Shown in pieces: positions 1 to 6,010 of a DNA stretch of 10,264 bases. Source of the DNA: Candidatus Omnitrophota bacterium (GTDB lineage Bacteria; Omnitrophota; Gorgyraeia; Duberdicusellales; 4484-171); contig JAMWDA010000048.1 of assembly GCA_023818995.1 (NCBI GenBank), positions 1 to 10,264 on the forward strand, in the 5' to 3' direction. Both the position numbers and the translations under genes were made by a program. Positions within the stretch are counted from its first letter, which is position 1. The number at the start of each line of letters is the position of its first letter. Below the pieces are notes generated by a model, which ran no database searches, was not told the DNA's origin, and saw only the letters and a program-made list of their open reading frames with translations.

Positions 1-25
1 TCGATAATTACTTTATTGTTTTCTC

Positions 26-412
26 TTATTGTTTGTAAAGGATATCGCTTAATCCTAATCCTACTTTAGCAAGATTATTGGCTAAATTCTCGTAAAACAT
101 CTCCCGATAAAATTGCATCGGCCGACTATCACCCCATAAACTATCTTTACGATCAATAGTGTTATCCATTACTTTAAGAAGATAGTAGATAAAGAATGAT
201 TCAAAATCTTTACAGGCTTTCTCTAAATCCTTCTTCTGTTGAGGAGTTAAAGAAGTTAAATTATTTTTGTTTATCTCTTCAAGTAACTTTTCTTTAGTAG
301 CTTTCTGACTGCCTTGATAAAGAATACCTTTGTTAGGTGGCCACCATAAATTATCTCTTTCCTCAAAAATCTTTTTCTGTGAAATTTTGGGATTATTAAT
401 CTTATCAATCAT
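26..412 (-). CDS. flgJ: FlgJ-like rod-binding protein, no muramidase domain
   Basis: This 128-residue protein matches the N-terminal rod-binding domain of FlgJ, which acts in the periplasm as a scaffold for rod assembly. The recognisable part is residues 63-123: LEKACKDFESFFIYYLLKVM, then a YREMFYENLANNLAKVGLGLSD stretch, the usual pattern of an FE-x-x-F helix followed by a helix ending in a Gly-Leu-Gly turn. Enteric FlgJ has about 310 residues because of a C-terminal peptidoglycan hydrolase; that domain is absent, as in many non-enteric bacteria, so a separate lytic enzyme would have to open the wall. Residues 1-55 are polar and not recognised. The ATG overlaps the flgI stop as ATGA (409-412), suggesting translational coupling, and GGAG at 418-421 lies five bases upstream. 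There is no signal peptide, as usual for FlgJ. Only 25 bases follow the stop and no further gene is visible in them. Confidence 0.85.
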   Translation of the reverse strand: MIDKINNPKISQKKIFEERDNLWWPPNKGILYQGSQKATKEKLLEEINKNNLTSLTPQQKKDLEKACKDFESFFIYYLLKVMDNTIDRKDSLWGDSRPMQFYREMFYENLANNLAKVGLGLSDILYKQ

Positions 413-1515
413 AAAAACTCCAAATCAGCATAGAGTGCTCCTGCTTCTTTTATCGCTTGTAAAATGGCAATTAAATCCTTAGGGGCTACTCCTAAAGCAT
501 TTAAAGCTTTAACTAAATCGTAAACTGTTACCGTGCCTTCTAATATTTCCACCTGTTGTGTCCCTTCTCCTATAAGAGAAACTCTCCCACTTTGAGAAGA
601 GAATGATTCTGTTTTCCCCTCTTCCCCAAAACTCTCTTTACTAAATTCTTTACTTACATTTATTTGCACAGAGATATTACCATGAGTTACAGCCACTGTG
701 GAAATACGCACATTACTACCACTAACCACTGTGCCCGTTCGTTCATTAATCACTACTTTGGCAGGATAATCTGGCTCTATAGAAATATTTTCTATCTTAG
801 ATATGAAACCAACGATATTATCGCTAAAGTTTTTTGGCAGTTTAACTTGTATAACTCCTGCATCGTAAGCAGAAGCAATATTTAAAGTGAACTCTCTATT
901 GATACTATCTATAACCCTTGAGGCTGTAGTAAAATCTGGTTGACGTAAAACTATGGATACACAGTTATCCTTAATTATCGTGGAAGGAACATCCTCTTCT
1001 ACTAATGCTCCATTTGGTATACGGGCAACCGTAAGAGTAACTCCTTGTCGTCTACCTCCCATACCTAAACCTGTAGATAAAACCCCTTGAGCAACAGCAT
1101 AGATTCTACCATCAACTCCTTGAAGAGGGGTTTGAAGCAAAACTCCCCCTTCTAAAGATGTAGCATCTCCTATAGAAGAAACCATAACATCTATCTTTGT
1201 TCCTGCTCTTACTAAAGGAGGTAAATTCGCTGTAACCATAACAGCAGCAATATTCCTTGTTTTAATTTGACTATTAACCTCATTAGGAGAAATATTCACT
1301 CCTAAACGACGCAACATATTACCTACTGACTGCAAAGTAGGGAAAGAACTCTGTCTATCACCCGTGCCATTTAAACCTACTACCAAACCATAACCGTAAA
1401 GCTGGTTCTCTCTTACACCTTCTATGAAAGCAATATCTTTTAGGCGCGTGCCAGCAAATAAAATATTGGGTATTAAGAGAAATATTAAAAATTTAATCAA
1501 AGTTTTTATTCTCAT
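409..1515 (-). CDS. flgI: FlgI, flagellar P-ring protein
   Basis: FlgI forms the P ring, the periplasmic bushing around the rod at the peptidoglycan layer. The 368 residues match the usual family length. Residues 1-21 form a Sec signal peptide (MRIKTLIKFL, then a hydrophobic core) with probable cleavage after LFA, leaving a mature start GTRLKDIAFIEG, a hallmark of the family. Further conserved blocks are ENQLYGYGLVVGLNGTGD, QSVGNMLRRLGV, IAAVMVTANLPP, the G-rich GVLSTGLGMGGRRQG stretch, and the C-terminal LVKALNALGVAPKDLIAILQ. The ATG at 1515 follows a strong AGGAGGG (1518-1524). It starts 19 bases after the flgH stop and overlaps flgJ by four bases, the common flgH-flgI-flgJ order. Nothing is broken or missing. 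FlgI folding in the periplasm is expected to depend on FlgA, encoded upstream in this cluster. Confidence 0.97.
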   Translation of the reverse strand: MRIKTLIKFLIFLLIPNILFAGTRLKDIAFIEGVRENQLYGYGLVVGLNGTGDRQSSFPTLQSVGNMLRRLGVNISPNEVNSQIKTRNIAAVMVTANLPPLVRAGTKIDVMVSSIGDATSLEGGVLLQTPLQGVDGRIYAVAQGVLSTGLGMGGRRQGVTLTVARIPNGALVEEDVPSTIIKDNCVSIVLRQPDFTTASRVIDSINREFTLNIASAYDAGVIQVKLPKNFSDNIVGFISKIENISIEPDYPAKVVINERTGTVVSGSNVRISTVAVTHGNISVQINVSKEFSKESFGEEGKTESFSSQSGRVSLIGEGTQQVEILEGTVTVYDLVKALNALGVAPKDLIAILQAIKEAGALYADLEFL

Positions 1516-1534
1516 AACCCTCCTTTAAAAAAAA

Positions 1535-2170
1535 CTAAAATGGCCAGACCCAATCAAGGATTCTACCTACCAAACCTCGTTTAGTTTTATCGTTAAGAGG
1601 ACCCTTACCAATAATATGCACCTTAGCATCAGCTAATTGAGTAGATAGAATAGTATTATTAGGTCCTATATCCTCGGGTCTAACTATGCCGGATATGGCA
1701 ATCTTATTTATCTCCTCATTAATCTTAACTTGACTTTCTCCTTCTACTACAAGATTACCATTAACCAAAACATCTATAACTCTGGTGGTAATCTGACCTT
1801 TAACAGAGTAATTGCCACTGTAAGTTCCTGACCCAGAAAATTTATTAGCAGTGTCTATCTCCCATTTAGGTAAACCTGTAGATTTAGGTATATCTGTTTT
1901 TACCTCCCCATGATAGAAATCTAAATTAAACCAATCTTTCACTTCTCCCTTTATATTAGAATCTCGTGATGTAGAAGAAGAGGCTTTCTGATTAGCACTT
2001 GCTGTCTCAACAATAATAATAGTTATTATATCACCGATTTGGGAAGCCTTCTGGTCAGTATAGAGAGAAGCTTTTGCTTGGTTAATCTCACCTCTCTTCC
2101 ATAGAGAATCGGCAAAAATAAATTTCCCTAAAAATAAGAAAATAATTAATAATAAAACGATTCTCTTCAT
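1535..2170 (-). CDS. flgH: FlgH, flagellar L-ring protein lacking a lipobox cysteine
   Basis: FlgH forms the L ring, the outer-membrane bushing for the rod. Recognition rests on SLW just after the signal peptide, SLYTDQKASQIGDIITIII, the GSGTYSGNYSVKGQITTRV block, VNGNLVVEGESQVKINEE, ISGIVRPEDIGPNNTILSTQLADAKV and the C-terminal WPF. At 211 residues it is slightly short, because the linker between the signal peptide and the first conserved block is almost gone. Enteric FlgH is a lipoprotein with an acylated N-terminal cysteine. Here the N-terminus (MKRIVLLLIIFLFLGKFIFA, then DSLW) has no lipobox, and the whole protein contains no cysteine. It therefore looks like a signal peptidase I substrate cut after residue 20. 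The ATG follows AGGAGG (2176-2181) at a five-base spacing. The 235-bp gap upstream may carry its own expression signals. Confidence 0.95.
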   Translation of the reverse strand: MKRIVLLLIIFLFLGKFIFADSLWKRGEINQAKASLYTDQKASQIGDIITIIIVETASANQKASSSTSRDSNIKGEVKDWFNLDFYHGEVKTDIPKSTGLPKWEIDTANKFSGSGTYSGNYSVKGQITTRVIDVLVNGNLVVEGESQVKINEEINKIAISGIVRPEDIGPNNTILSTQLADAKVHIIGKGPLNDKTKRGLVGRILDWVWPF

Positions 2171-2179
2171 CTCTACCTC

Positions 2180-2293
2180 CTACTCAATTGATTTTTCTCT
2201 TGCTACAAAAGTTAAAAAATTTTTTAACTCGTTATCTCTAACATTAAAAACCGAACATAAAGTTAATTTTATTAGCATAATCAATATCTTCAT
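2180..2293 (-). CDS. possible 37-residue small ORF upstream of flgH
   Basis: An ATG at 2293 opens a 37-codon frame beginning MKILIMLIKLTLCSVFNV, with a short hydrophobic start and a charged tail ending REKSIE. Its TAG stop (2182-2180) lies inside the flgH Shine-Dalgarno AGGAGG, a geometry that would allow translational coupling to flgH. Against it: I see no ribosome binding site before the ATG, an in-frame TAG sits a few codons upstream, and frames of this length are common by chance in such AT-rich DNA. I do not recognise the peptide. It is listed as the only open frame in a long gap; I think it is more likely chance or a remnant than a real gene. Confidence 0.15.
   Translation of the reverse strand: MKILIMLIKLTLCSVFNVRDNELKNFLTFVAREKSIE
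2210..2229. repeat. 20-bp perfect AT-rich palindrome upstream of flgH
   Basis: AGTTAAAAAA is followed directly by its exact reverse complement TTTTTTAACT, with no spacer. The dyad centre is between 2219 and 2220, about 50 bases upstream of the flgH ATG. With no loop bases it would make a poor RNA hairpin, so if functional it is more likely a protein-binding site or a bent or cruciform DNA element. In sequence this AT-rich, A-tract followed by T-tract symmetry can arise by chance, so the functional claim is weak even though the palindrome itself is certain. Confidence 0.35.
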
Positions 2294-2405
2294 AGTAAAC
2301 TAAAGGTTAATCTTATAGAAGAATTTCTTTAAATAAAAGTCAAAAACCTTAATTCAAAAAATCTTTTAATAGATTTTAAATTATCCATCCAAGTTTAATA
2401 AAAAA

Positions 2406-3119
2406 CTATGGCACACTCACTAACACCGTATCTTTATCTTTTACTTCTCCATAGATAATTTTACCTGTATCTATGTTTTTAACTTTAACAATAGCTCCTC
2501 CTCTGCCATCAACTAAAGCTATACCTTTAGTTTCTACCTTTAAAGAAGAGGTGTTAACCACTAAATTTACTACCTGATTTCGCTTTATCAACGCAGGCTC
2601 ATCAATATGGCTGTAGGTAATTATCCTACCTTCTCCTAAAGCTAATTTGCTAATCTTACCCTCCAATTCTTTAAAATCCCTAATAGCATAAGGTGGTAAA
2701 GATGAACTTGCTACTTCTTTTACAGTTGTATTTTCTTGAGAAAATGGTTCACCTCTTTTTATCCAACGGGTAGTTACCAAAGCTGTGCTTTTGATATCCA
2801 ACTCTATCACAGGATATACTGTGCGAAATAAATTCCCCTCTACGTATATATCCACTTTCAGAGGAACCTTACCTAAACGTTCTCTATCCACTTTCCCAAA
2901 AACTTTATATTCAATAACCCCTTGAGGCAATTCTATAGAGTTGGATCCTTGTGTAAGGTTAAATATTAGCTTCTCCTCAGGATAATCTAACTGTGTAAGA
3001 AGATATTCCTTACAGATACTAAATAATTTTTCTGAAGAGATAACCTCACCATTCCCCATACTATTGTAGAGAAAAACCATCCCTCCACTGAGCAACCATA
3101 AAATAAATTTTTTTACCAT
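2406..3119 (-). CDS. flgA: FlgA, P-ring assembly chaperone
   Basis: FlgA is a periplasmic chaperone needed for FlgI to assemble into the P ring. From the chosen start it has 237 residues, typical of the longer FlgA form. Residues 1 to about 24 look like a signal peptide (MVKKFILWLLSGGMVFLYNS). A poorly conserved N-terminal region follows, then a SAF/ChapFlgA domain from about residue 112 (ALVTTRWIKRGEPFSQENTTVKEV; LPPYAIRDFKELEGK; ALGEGRIITYSHIDEPALIKRNQVVNLVV) and the C-terminal barrel to residue 237. A GTG at 3143 would add eight residues (MEKGRKAN), but these are encoded by one arm of a strong inverted repeat and by the ribosome binding site itself. ATG 3119 has GGAGG (3129-3133) nine bases upstream and puts the signal peptide at the N-terminus. 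The gap to flgG is 64 bases and holds the hairpin at 3132-3162. Confidence 0.9.
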   Translation of the reverse strand: MVKKFILWLLSGGMVFLYNSMGNGEVISSEKLFSICKEYLLTQLDYPEEKLIFNLTQGSNSIELPQGVIEYKVFGKVDRERLGKVPLKVDIYVEGNLFRTVYPVIELDIKSTALVTTRWIKRGEPFSQENTTVKEVASSSLPPYAIRDFKELEGKISKLALGEGRIITYSHIDEPALIKRNQVVNLVVNTSSLKVETKGIALVDGRGGAIVKVKNIDTGKIIYGEVKDKDTVLVSVP

Positions 3120-3131
3120 ATTTGCCTTCCT

Positions 3132-3162
3132 CCCCTTTTCCACCCGCCGGGTGGAAAAGGGG
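3132..3162 (-). promoter_or_regulatory. perfect 14-bp hairpin abutting the flgA ribosome binding site
   Basis: On the plus strand CCCCTTTTCCACCC (3132-3145) and GGGTGGAAAAGGGG (3149-3162) are exact reverse complements, separated by GCC. The transcript would fold into a very stable stem in the flgG-flgA gap. In the mRNA the 3' arm ends in GGGG and runs straight into AGGAAGG, so two G residues of the flgA Shine-Dalgarno GGAGG (3129-3133) lie within the stem. No U-run follows, so it is not an intrinsic terminator. Possible roles are lowering flgA translation, protecting the 3' end of upstream flgF-flgG mRNA, a processing site, or a dispersed palindromic repeat. The GC-rich stem stands out in this AT-rich cluster. 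The structure is certain; the function is inferred. Confidence 0.8.
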
Positions 3163-3183
3163 TATGTATGTAATTAGTTCAAA

Positions 3184-3975
3184 TTAACGTTTAAGGTTAT
3201 TGGCTATAGAGAGCATATCATCGGAAGTCTGCACAGCACGAGAGTTAACTTCGTATGCTCTCTGAGCAATAATCATCTTAACCATCTCTTCCACAATGTT
3301 TACATTGGATGATTCCAAAAACCCTTGTAGTATTGTCCCTAATCCCTCTTCTCCAGGATTACCCAAAATGGGAACACCGGAAGCATCGGTCTCTAAATAA
3401 AGATTATCTCCTATACTCCTTAATCCTGCAGGATTTATAAATCGCACTAACTCAATTGTGCCTAACTCCTCTGCATTAGTCTGTCCCGCTCTAAGAATTG
3501 ATACCACTCCATCTTTACCTATAGATATGCTTACAGTATCATCAGGAATAGTGATTTCAGGTAGTAAACGGTAACCTTGAGAAGTTACAATCCTACCCTC
3601 AGAATCAATTTTAAATGAGCCATCTCGCGTATAAGCTGTTGTGCCATCAATGAGTTCAATTTGGAAAAACCCATCTCCTTCAATAGCAAGGTCCAACGGG
3701 TTCTGTGTTTCCTGATAACCCTCTGTTGAAAAAATTTTAAAAATAGCATCGGGTTTAACTCCTAAACCAATCTGTGAACCAGTGGGAATCTCTAATTCTC
3801 CTCCTTTTAAAGGTGTGCCAGGAAACTTAAGCACTTGATAGAATAAATCTTTAAAATCCACTCTTGACTTCTTAAATCCGGTAGTATTCACATTAGCTAA
3901 ATTATTAGAGATAACATCAATATTAACTTGTTGCCCATACATACCTGTAGCCGATGTCCATAATGAGCGCATCAT
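3184..3975 (-). CDS. flgG: FlgG, distal rod protein
   Basis: FlgG builds the distal part of the flagellar rod, the drive shaft that passes through the P and L rings. The 263 residues match the family. The N-terminal rod signature is [41 protein letters not shown]. The middle carries [18 protein letters not shown] and [26 protein letters not shown], and the C-terminal helix ends [43 protein letters not shown], which favours FlgG over FlgF or FlgE. Two adjacent ATGs (3975 and 3972) are possible. The first is nine bases from GGAGG (3985-3989) and is preferred; the difference is one residue. FlgG starts 17 bases after the flgF stop, with its ribosome binding site filling that gap. As an axial protein it has no cleaved signal and would leave through the flagellar type III exporter. 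Confidence 0.97.
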   Translation of the reverse strand: MMRSLWTSATGMYGQQVNIDVISNNLANVNTTGFKKSRVDFKDLFYQVLKFPGTPLKGGELEIPTGSQIGLGVKPDAIFKIFSTEGYQETQNPLDLAIEGDGFFQIELIDGTTAYTRDGSFKIDSEGRIVTSQGYRLLPEITIPDDTVSISIGKDGVVSILRAGQTNAEELGTIELVRFINPAGLRSIGDNLYLETDASGVPILGNPGEEGLGTILQGFLESSNVNIVEEMVKMIIAQRAYEVNSRAVQTSDDMLSIANNLKR

Positions 3976-3992
3976 ATTAGCTCACCTCCTTT

Positions 3993-4745
3993 TTAACCTC
4001 GTATACTCTCATTTATTAGTTTTCCTAAACTCTCATCCTGCATAGTCAAAACCTTTTGATTAGCTTCGTAAGCTCTTAACCCCGAAATCATCTCTATCAT
4101 CTCTTTTACTATATTTACGTTGGATGTCTCTAAATATCCTTGGCGAACATTGTAATCTAGTGATGGTGATATTACCGCCTCAGGTAAAACAGAAAAAATT
4201 GTTTCTTTCTCCTTCACTAAATTCTTATTGTCTATATCCACTATCAGTAGTTTATTTACAATGTTACCTCCTACAATTAATTCTCCTTGAGAATTAAAGT
4301 AAAACTCTTCACCATTAACCTCTAAAGGTCCGTTCTCACCCATAAGAGCATAACCTTGAAAGGTTACTATCTTACCTTCCGATGATAATAAAAAACTACC
4401 TGCTCGCGTGTATCTTATCCCTTGAGGTGTCTCTAAAACAAAAAATCCCCTACCCTCAATAGCAAGGTCTAAAGGCCTGTGAGTAGAAATTATTCCTCCC
4501 GTGGAAAAATCCGTAACCGTCCCTATAGGAATACTACCTAAAGAGAAACTGCCTATATAGGGATTAGTTCCTCTATCTTGTTCATCATCTAAACGGTTAA
4601 CCAAGAAACGGGGAAAAGAGCTTATCAAAAGATTATCTTTCTTAAAACCCGGGGTATCTACATTAGCCATATTGTTAGCAATAACATCCTGCCTGATCAT
4701 CTGCGAACTCATCCCTGAGGAAGATATGTATATACCTCTTAGCAT
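3993..4745 (-). CDS. flgF: FlgF, proximal rod protein
   Basis: FlgF is a rod protein just proximal to FlgG. It shares the axial fold: N-terminal MLRGIYISSSGMSSQMIRQDVIANNMANVDTPGFKKD, middle [17 protein letters not shown] and RYTRAGSFLLSSEGKIVTFQGY, and C-terminal LETSNVNIVKEMIEMISGLRAYEANQKVLTMQDESLGKLI. The shorter middle region, the YISSSGM start and the place immediately before flgG point to FlgF rather than a second FlgG. A GTG at 4754 would add three residues (MIV), but it overlaps the GGAGG at 4754-4758. ATG 4745 has the right eight-base spacing and gives the expected MLRG start, so it is used here (250 residues). It begins 27 bases after the fliM stop. Export is through the type III apparatus. 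The gene is intact and ordinary. Confidence 0.93.
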   Translation of the reverse strand: MLRGIYISSSGMSSQMIRQDVIANNMANVDTPGFKKDNLLISSFPRFLVNRLDDEQDRGTNPYIGSFSLGSIPIGTVTDFSTGGIISTHRPLDLAIEGRGFFVLETPQGIRYTRAGSFLLSSEGKIVTFQGYALMGENGPLEVNGEEFYFNSQGELIVGGNIVNKLLIVDIDNKNLVKEKETIFSVLPEAVISPSLDYNVRQGYLETSNVNIVKEMIEMISGLRAYEANQKVLTMQDESLGKLINESIRG

Positions 4746-4753
4746 TACTATCA

Positions 4754-4758
4754 CCTCC
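4754..4758 (-). promoter_or_regulatory. flgF ribosome binding site that decides the start
   Basis: GGAGG on the minus strand sits eight bases before the ATG at 4745. The first two bases of the upstream in-frame GTG lie next to it and its last-read G is shared with this motif, so the GTG cannot use it as a ribosome binding site. This is why the ATG at 4745 was chosen. Confidence 0.8.
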
Positions 4759-4772
4759 TTTCAGAAAAATTT

Positions 4773-5726
4773 TTATTCTTCTCCAATTATCTCCTCTATC
4801 TTTACCCCTAACTTATTATCTACAATCCCTACTCTACCCCTAAATTTCTTTATATCACCTATCTTGATATCCACTAAGGCATCTTTACTCTTATTTAAAT
4901 AGAGGTAATCCCCTTCCTCCAGATTAATTAATTCTTTTAAATCTATATCTAATAATCCGAACTCACAAACAAGCTCTATCTCTATATTTTCTATATTGCT
5001 ACGAAGAAGCTTGTCTATATCCTTATCCTTCTTGCGTTGAGTAATAAAGAACCATCTTTTAAAATCTAAATAAGGTAGAAGGGAATTAAAAACTATGTAA
5101 GGGAAACAGAAATTTACTTCACAGGATGTATCTTTCCTTATAAATTTCACAGTAACCAAAATCACTGGCTCATCAGGAGAAGCTAAAAACACCAATTGGG
5201 GATTTTTTTCTATCCCTACGATATTAAAAGAAAAATTTATCATTTTGCTAAATGCTTCCTTGAATGCCAAAAGAAACCTCTCCGCTAAGAATGTTCCTGT
5301 CTCCTCCTCCACAGGGGTAAGAAGTCTAAACTGAGGAAATTTATCCAGTTCCTGCCCTAAAAGAACTTGGTTAATAAATATAATTAAAGGGTATTTTATC
5401 TCTAATATGGAGTTACCTTCCAAAGGTGGTGTGTTAAATATGACCAGAAATGTTCTCTGTCCTCCCTCCTGAATTTCTCTGTACACACTTTGGCGAATAA
5501 AAGATATCTCTGCTTCCAAAGAAATCTTAAACTGTGAAGAAAAGAAGCTCTTAGTTTTGTTAATAAACTCTTCCATCAATATCTGGAACACTTTTAGCTT
5601 TTCTTTAGAAAGTAACTCAGGAGAACGGAAATCGTAAGGATAAACAACTTTGCCTGTCCCTTTATCTAAGGGTGCTTCTTTCATTAACTCTTCTATCTCT
5701 TGAGGGGAAAGAATATCATCCTGCAT
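4773..5726 (-). CDS. fliM: FliM, flagellar C-ring switch protein (divergent)
   Basis: FliM sits in the cytoplasmic C ring, links FliG to FliN and binds CheY-P. The 317 residues have the family architecture. The N-terminal CheY-binding type peptide is ILSPQEIEELM (residues 5-15). A middle domain covers about 35-225, with FRSPELLSKEKLKVFQILMEEF, SFIRQSVYREI and LLTPVEEETG. A FliN-like (SpoA) domain follows at about 235-315 (NIEIELVCEFGLLDIDLKELINLEEGDYLYL, then VDIKIGDIKKFRGRVGIVDNKLGVKI). The odd point is the middle domain: where most FliM proteins carry GGxG, used in FliG contact, this one reads VLLGQELDKF (residues 121-130). FliY was considered, but I see no CheC-type phosphatase motif. The ATG is eight bases from GGAGG (5735-5739), which abuts the stop of the preceding FlhB-like gene. 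A separate fliN is not in the window. Confidence 0.88.
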   Translation of the reverse strand: MQDDILSPQEIEELMKEAPLDKGTGKVVYPYDFRSPELLSKEKLKVFQILMEEFINKTKSFFSSQFKISLEAEISFIRQSVYREIQEGGQRTFLVIFNTPPLEGNSILEIKYPLIIFINQVLLGQELDKFPQFRLLTPVEEETGTFLAERFLLAFKEAFSKMINFSFNIVGIEKNPQLVFLASPDEPVILVTVKFIRKDTSCEVNFCFPYIVFNSLLPYLDFKRWFFITQRKKDKDIDKLLRSNIENIEIELVCEFGLLDIDLKELINLEEGDYLYLNKSKDALVDIKIGDIKKFRGRVGIVDNKLGVKIEEIIGEE

Positions 5727-5740
5727 AACAGTTGCCTCCT

Positions 5741-6007
5741 TTATATTTTTTTCTTTAATGGTTTATCTAAAGAGTAAACCCAAGCTAAAACCGTAGCTAC
5801 AACTACGTAAAAATCTTGGGGGATATAATCACCTAAATCCAAATTATAAAGCGCGTTAGCTAACTTATCGTCCTCGTATATAGGAACTTCAAACTGATGA
5901 GCTAACTCTATAATTCTCTCTGCTAACAAGTTCCTTCCCTTAGCGGTTAGACGAGGTGCTAAATCTTTATCTTTATGGTATTTCAATGCTACTGCTTTTT
6001 TAACCAT
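5741..6007 (-). CDS. FlhX: stand-alone FlhB C-terminal-domain protein
   Basis: This 88-residue protein corresponds to the cytoplasmic C-terminal domain of FlhB (the EscU/YscU/HrcU family), the part of the export gate that switches substrate specificity. Matches are AVALKY (residues 5-10), AP (17-18), AKG (22-24), VPIYEDDKLANALYNLDLGDYIP (41-63) and AxVLAWVY (71-78). The membrane domain is missing, and so is the autocleavage NPTH sequence that would precede AVALKY; the protein begins MVKK instead. It is thus like B. subtilis YlqH and other small FlhB-like proteins reported to stand in for the FlhB C-terminal fragment. It starts three bases after the stop of a gene with a FliK-like C-terminal domain, the type of protein that contacts the FlhB C-terminus. 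Only a weak AGAAG precedes the ATG, so translation may depend on coupling. It is complete at family length and not a broken flhB. Confidence 0.85.
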   Translation of the reverse strand: MVKKAVALKYHKDKDLAPRLTAKGRNLLAERIIELAHQFEVPIYEDDKLANALYNLDLGDYIPQDFYVVVATVLAWVYSLDKPLKKKI

Positions 6008-6010
6008 AAA

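Larger units (their letters stand above)
2171..2405. other. 235-bp AT-rich intergenic gap between flgA and flgH
   Basis: This is the longest non-coding stretch in the window, in a cluster where most gaps are under 20 bases. It holds the flgH ribosome binding site (2176-2181), a perfect AT palindrome (2210-2229), the doubtful 37-codon frame (2180-2293), and a weak AT-only hairpin at 2358-2377 just after flgA. On the minus strand a TTGACT box is followed after 20 bases by TATAAG, too widely spaced for a convincing sigma-70 promoter. I see no sigma-28 pattern (TAAA, about 15 bases, GCCGATAA). The region is a plausible site for an internal promoter of flgHIJ, but the sequence does not prove one. 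Confidence 0.6.

Noticed and set aside
664..885. 73-codon plus-strand frame inside flgI
   Set aside because: Antisense to a fully conserved FlgI region; composition and lack of a ribosome binding site fit a shadow frame. The same applies to the other short plus-strand frames at 4672, 6096, 6321, 8178 and 8969.
2356..2380. Possible intrinsic terminator after flgA
   Set aside because: The hairpin AAAATCT/AGATTTT has a seven-pair, almost all A-U stem and its U-run is part of the stem, too weak for a convincing terminator.
3132..3162. Intrinsic terminator after flgG
   Set aside because: The stem is strong, but it is followed by AGGAAGGCAAAT and the flgA start, with no U-run on the minus-strand transcript.
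3184..4745. flgF/flgG similarity as a recent duplication
   Set aside because: The two rod genes are ancient paralogues always similar at both ends; nothing suggests a recent event.
4773..5726. FliY (CheC-type phosphatase plus FliN) instead of FliM
   Set aside because: No CheC phosphatase motif is visible in the middle domain, and the region aligns better with the FliM middle domain between the CheY-binding peptide and the SpoA domain.
5741..6007. Truncated or frameshifted remnant of flhB
   Set aside because: The frame has its own ATG, normal length for stand-alone FlhB-like proteins and conserved core motifs, and is packed cleanly between neighbours; no membrane-domain remnant is seen upstream.
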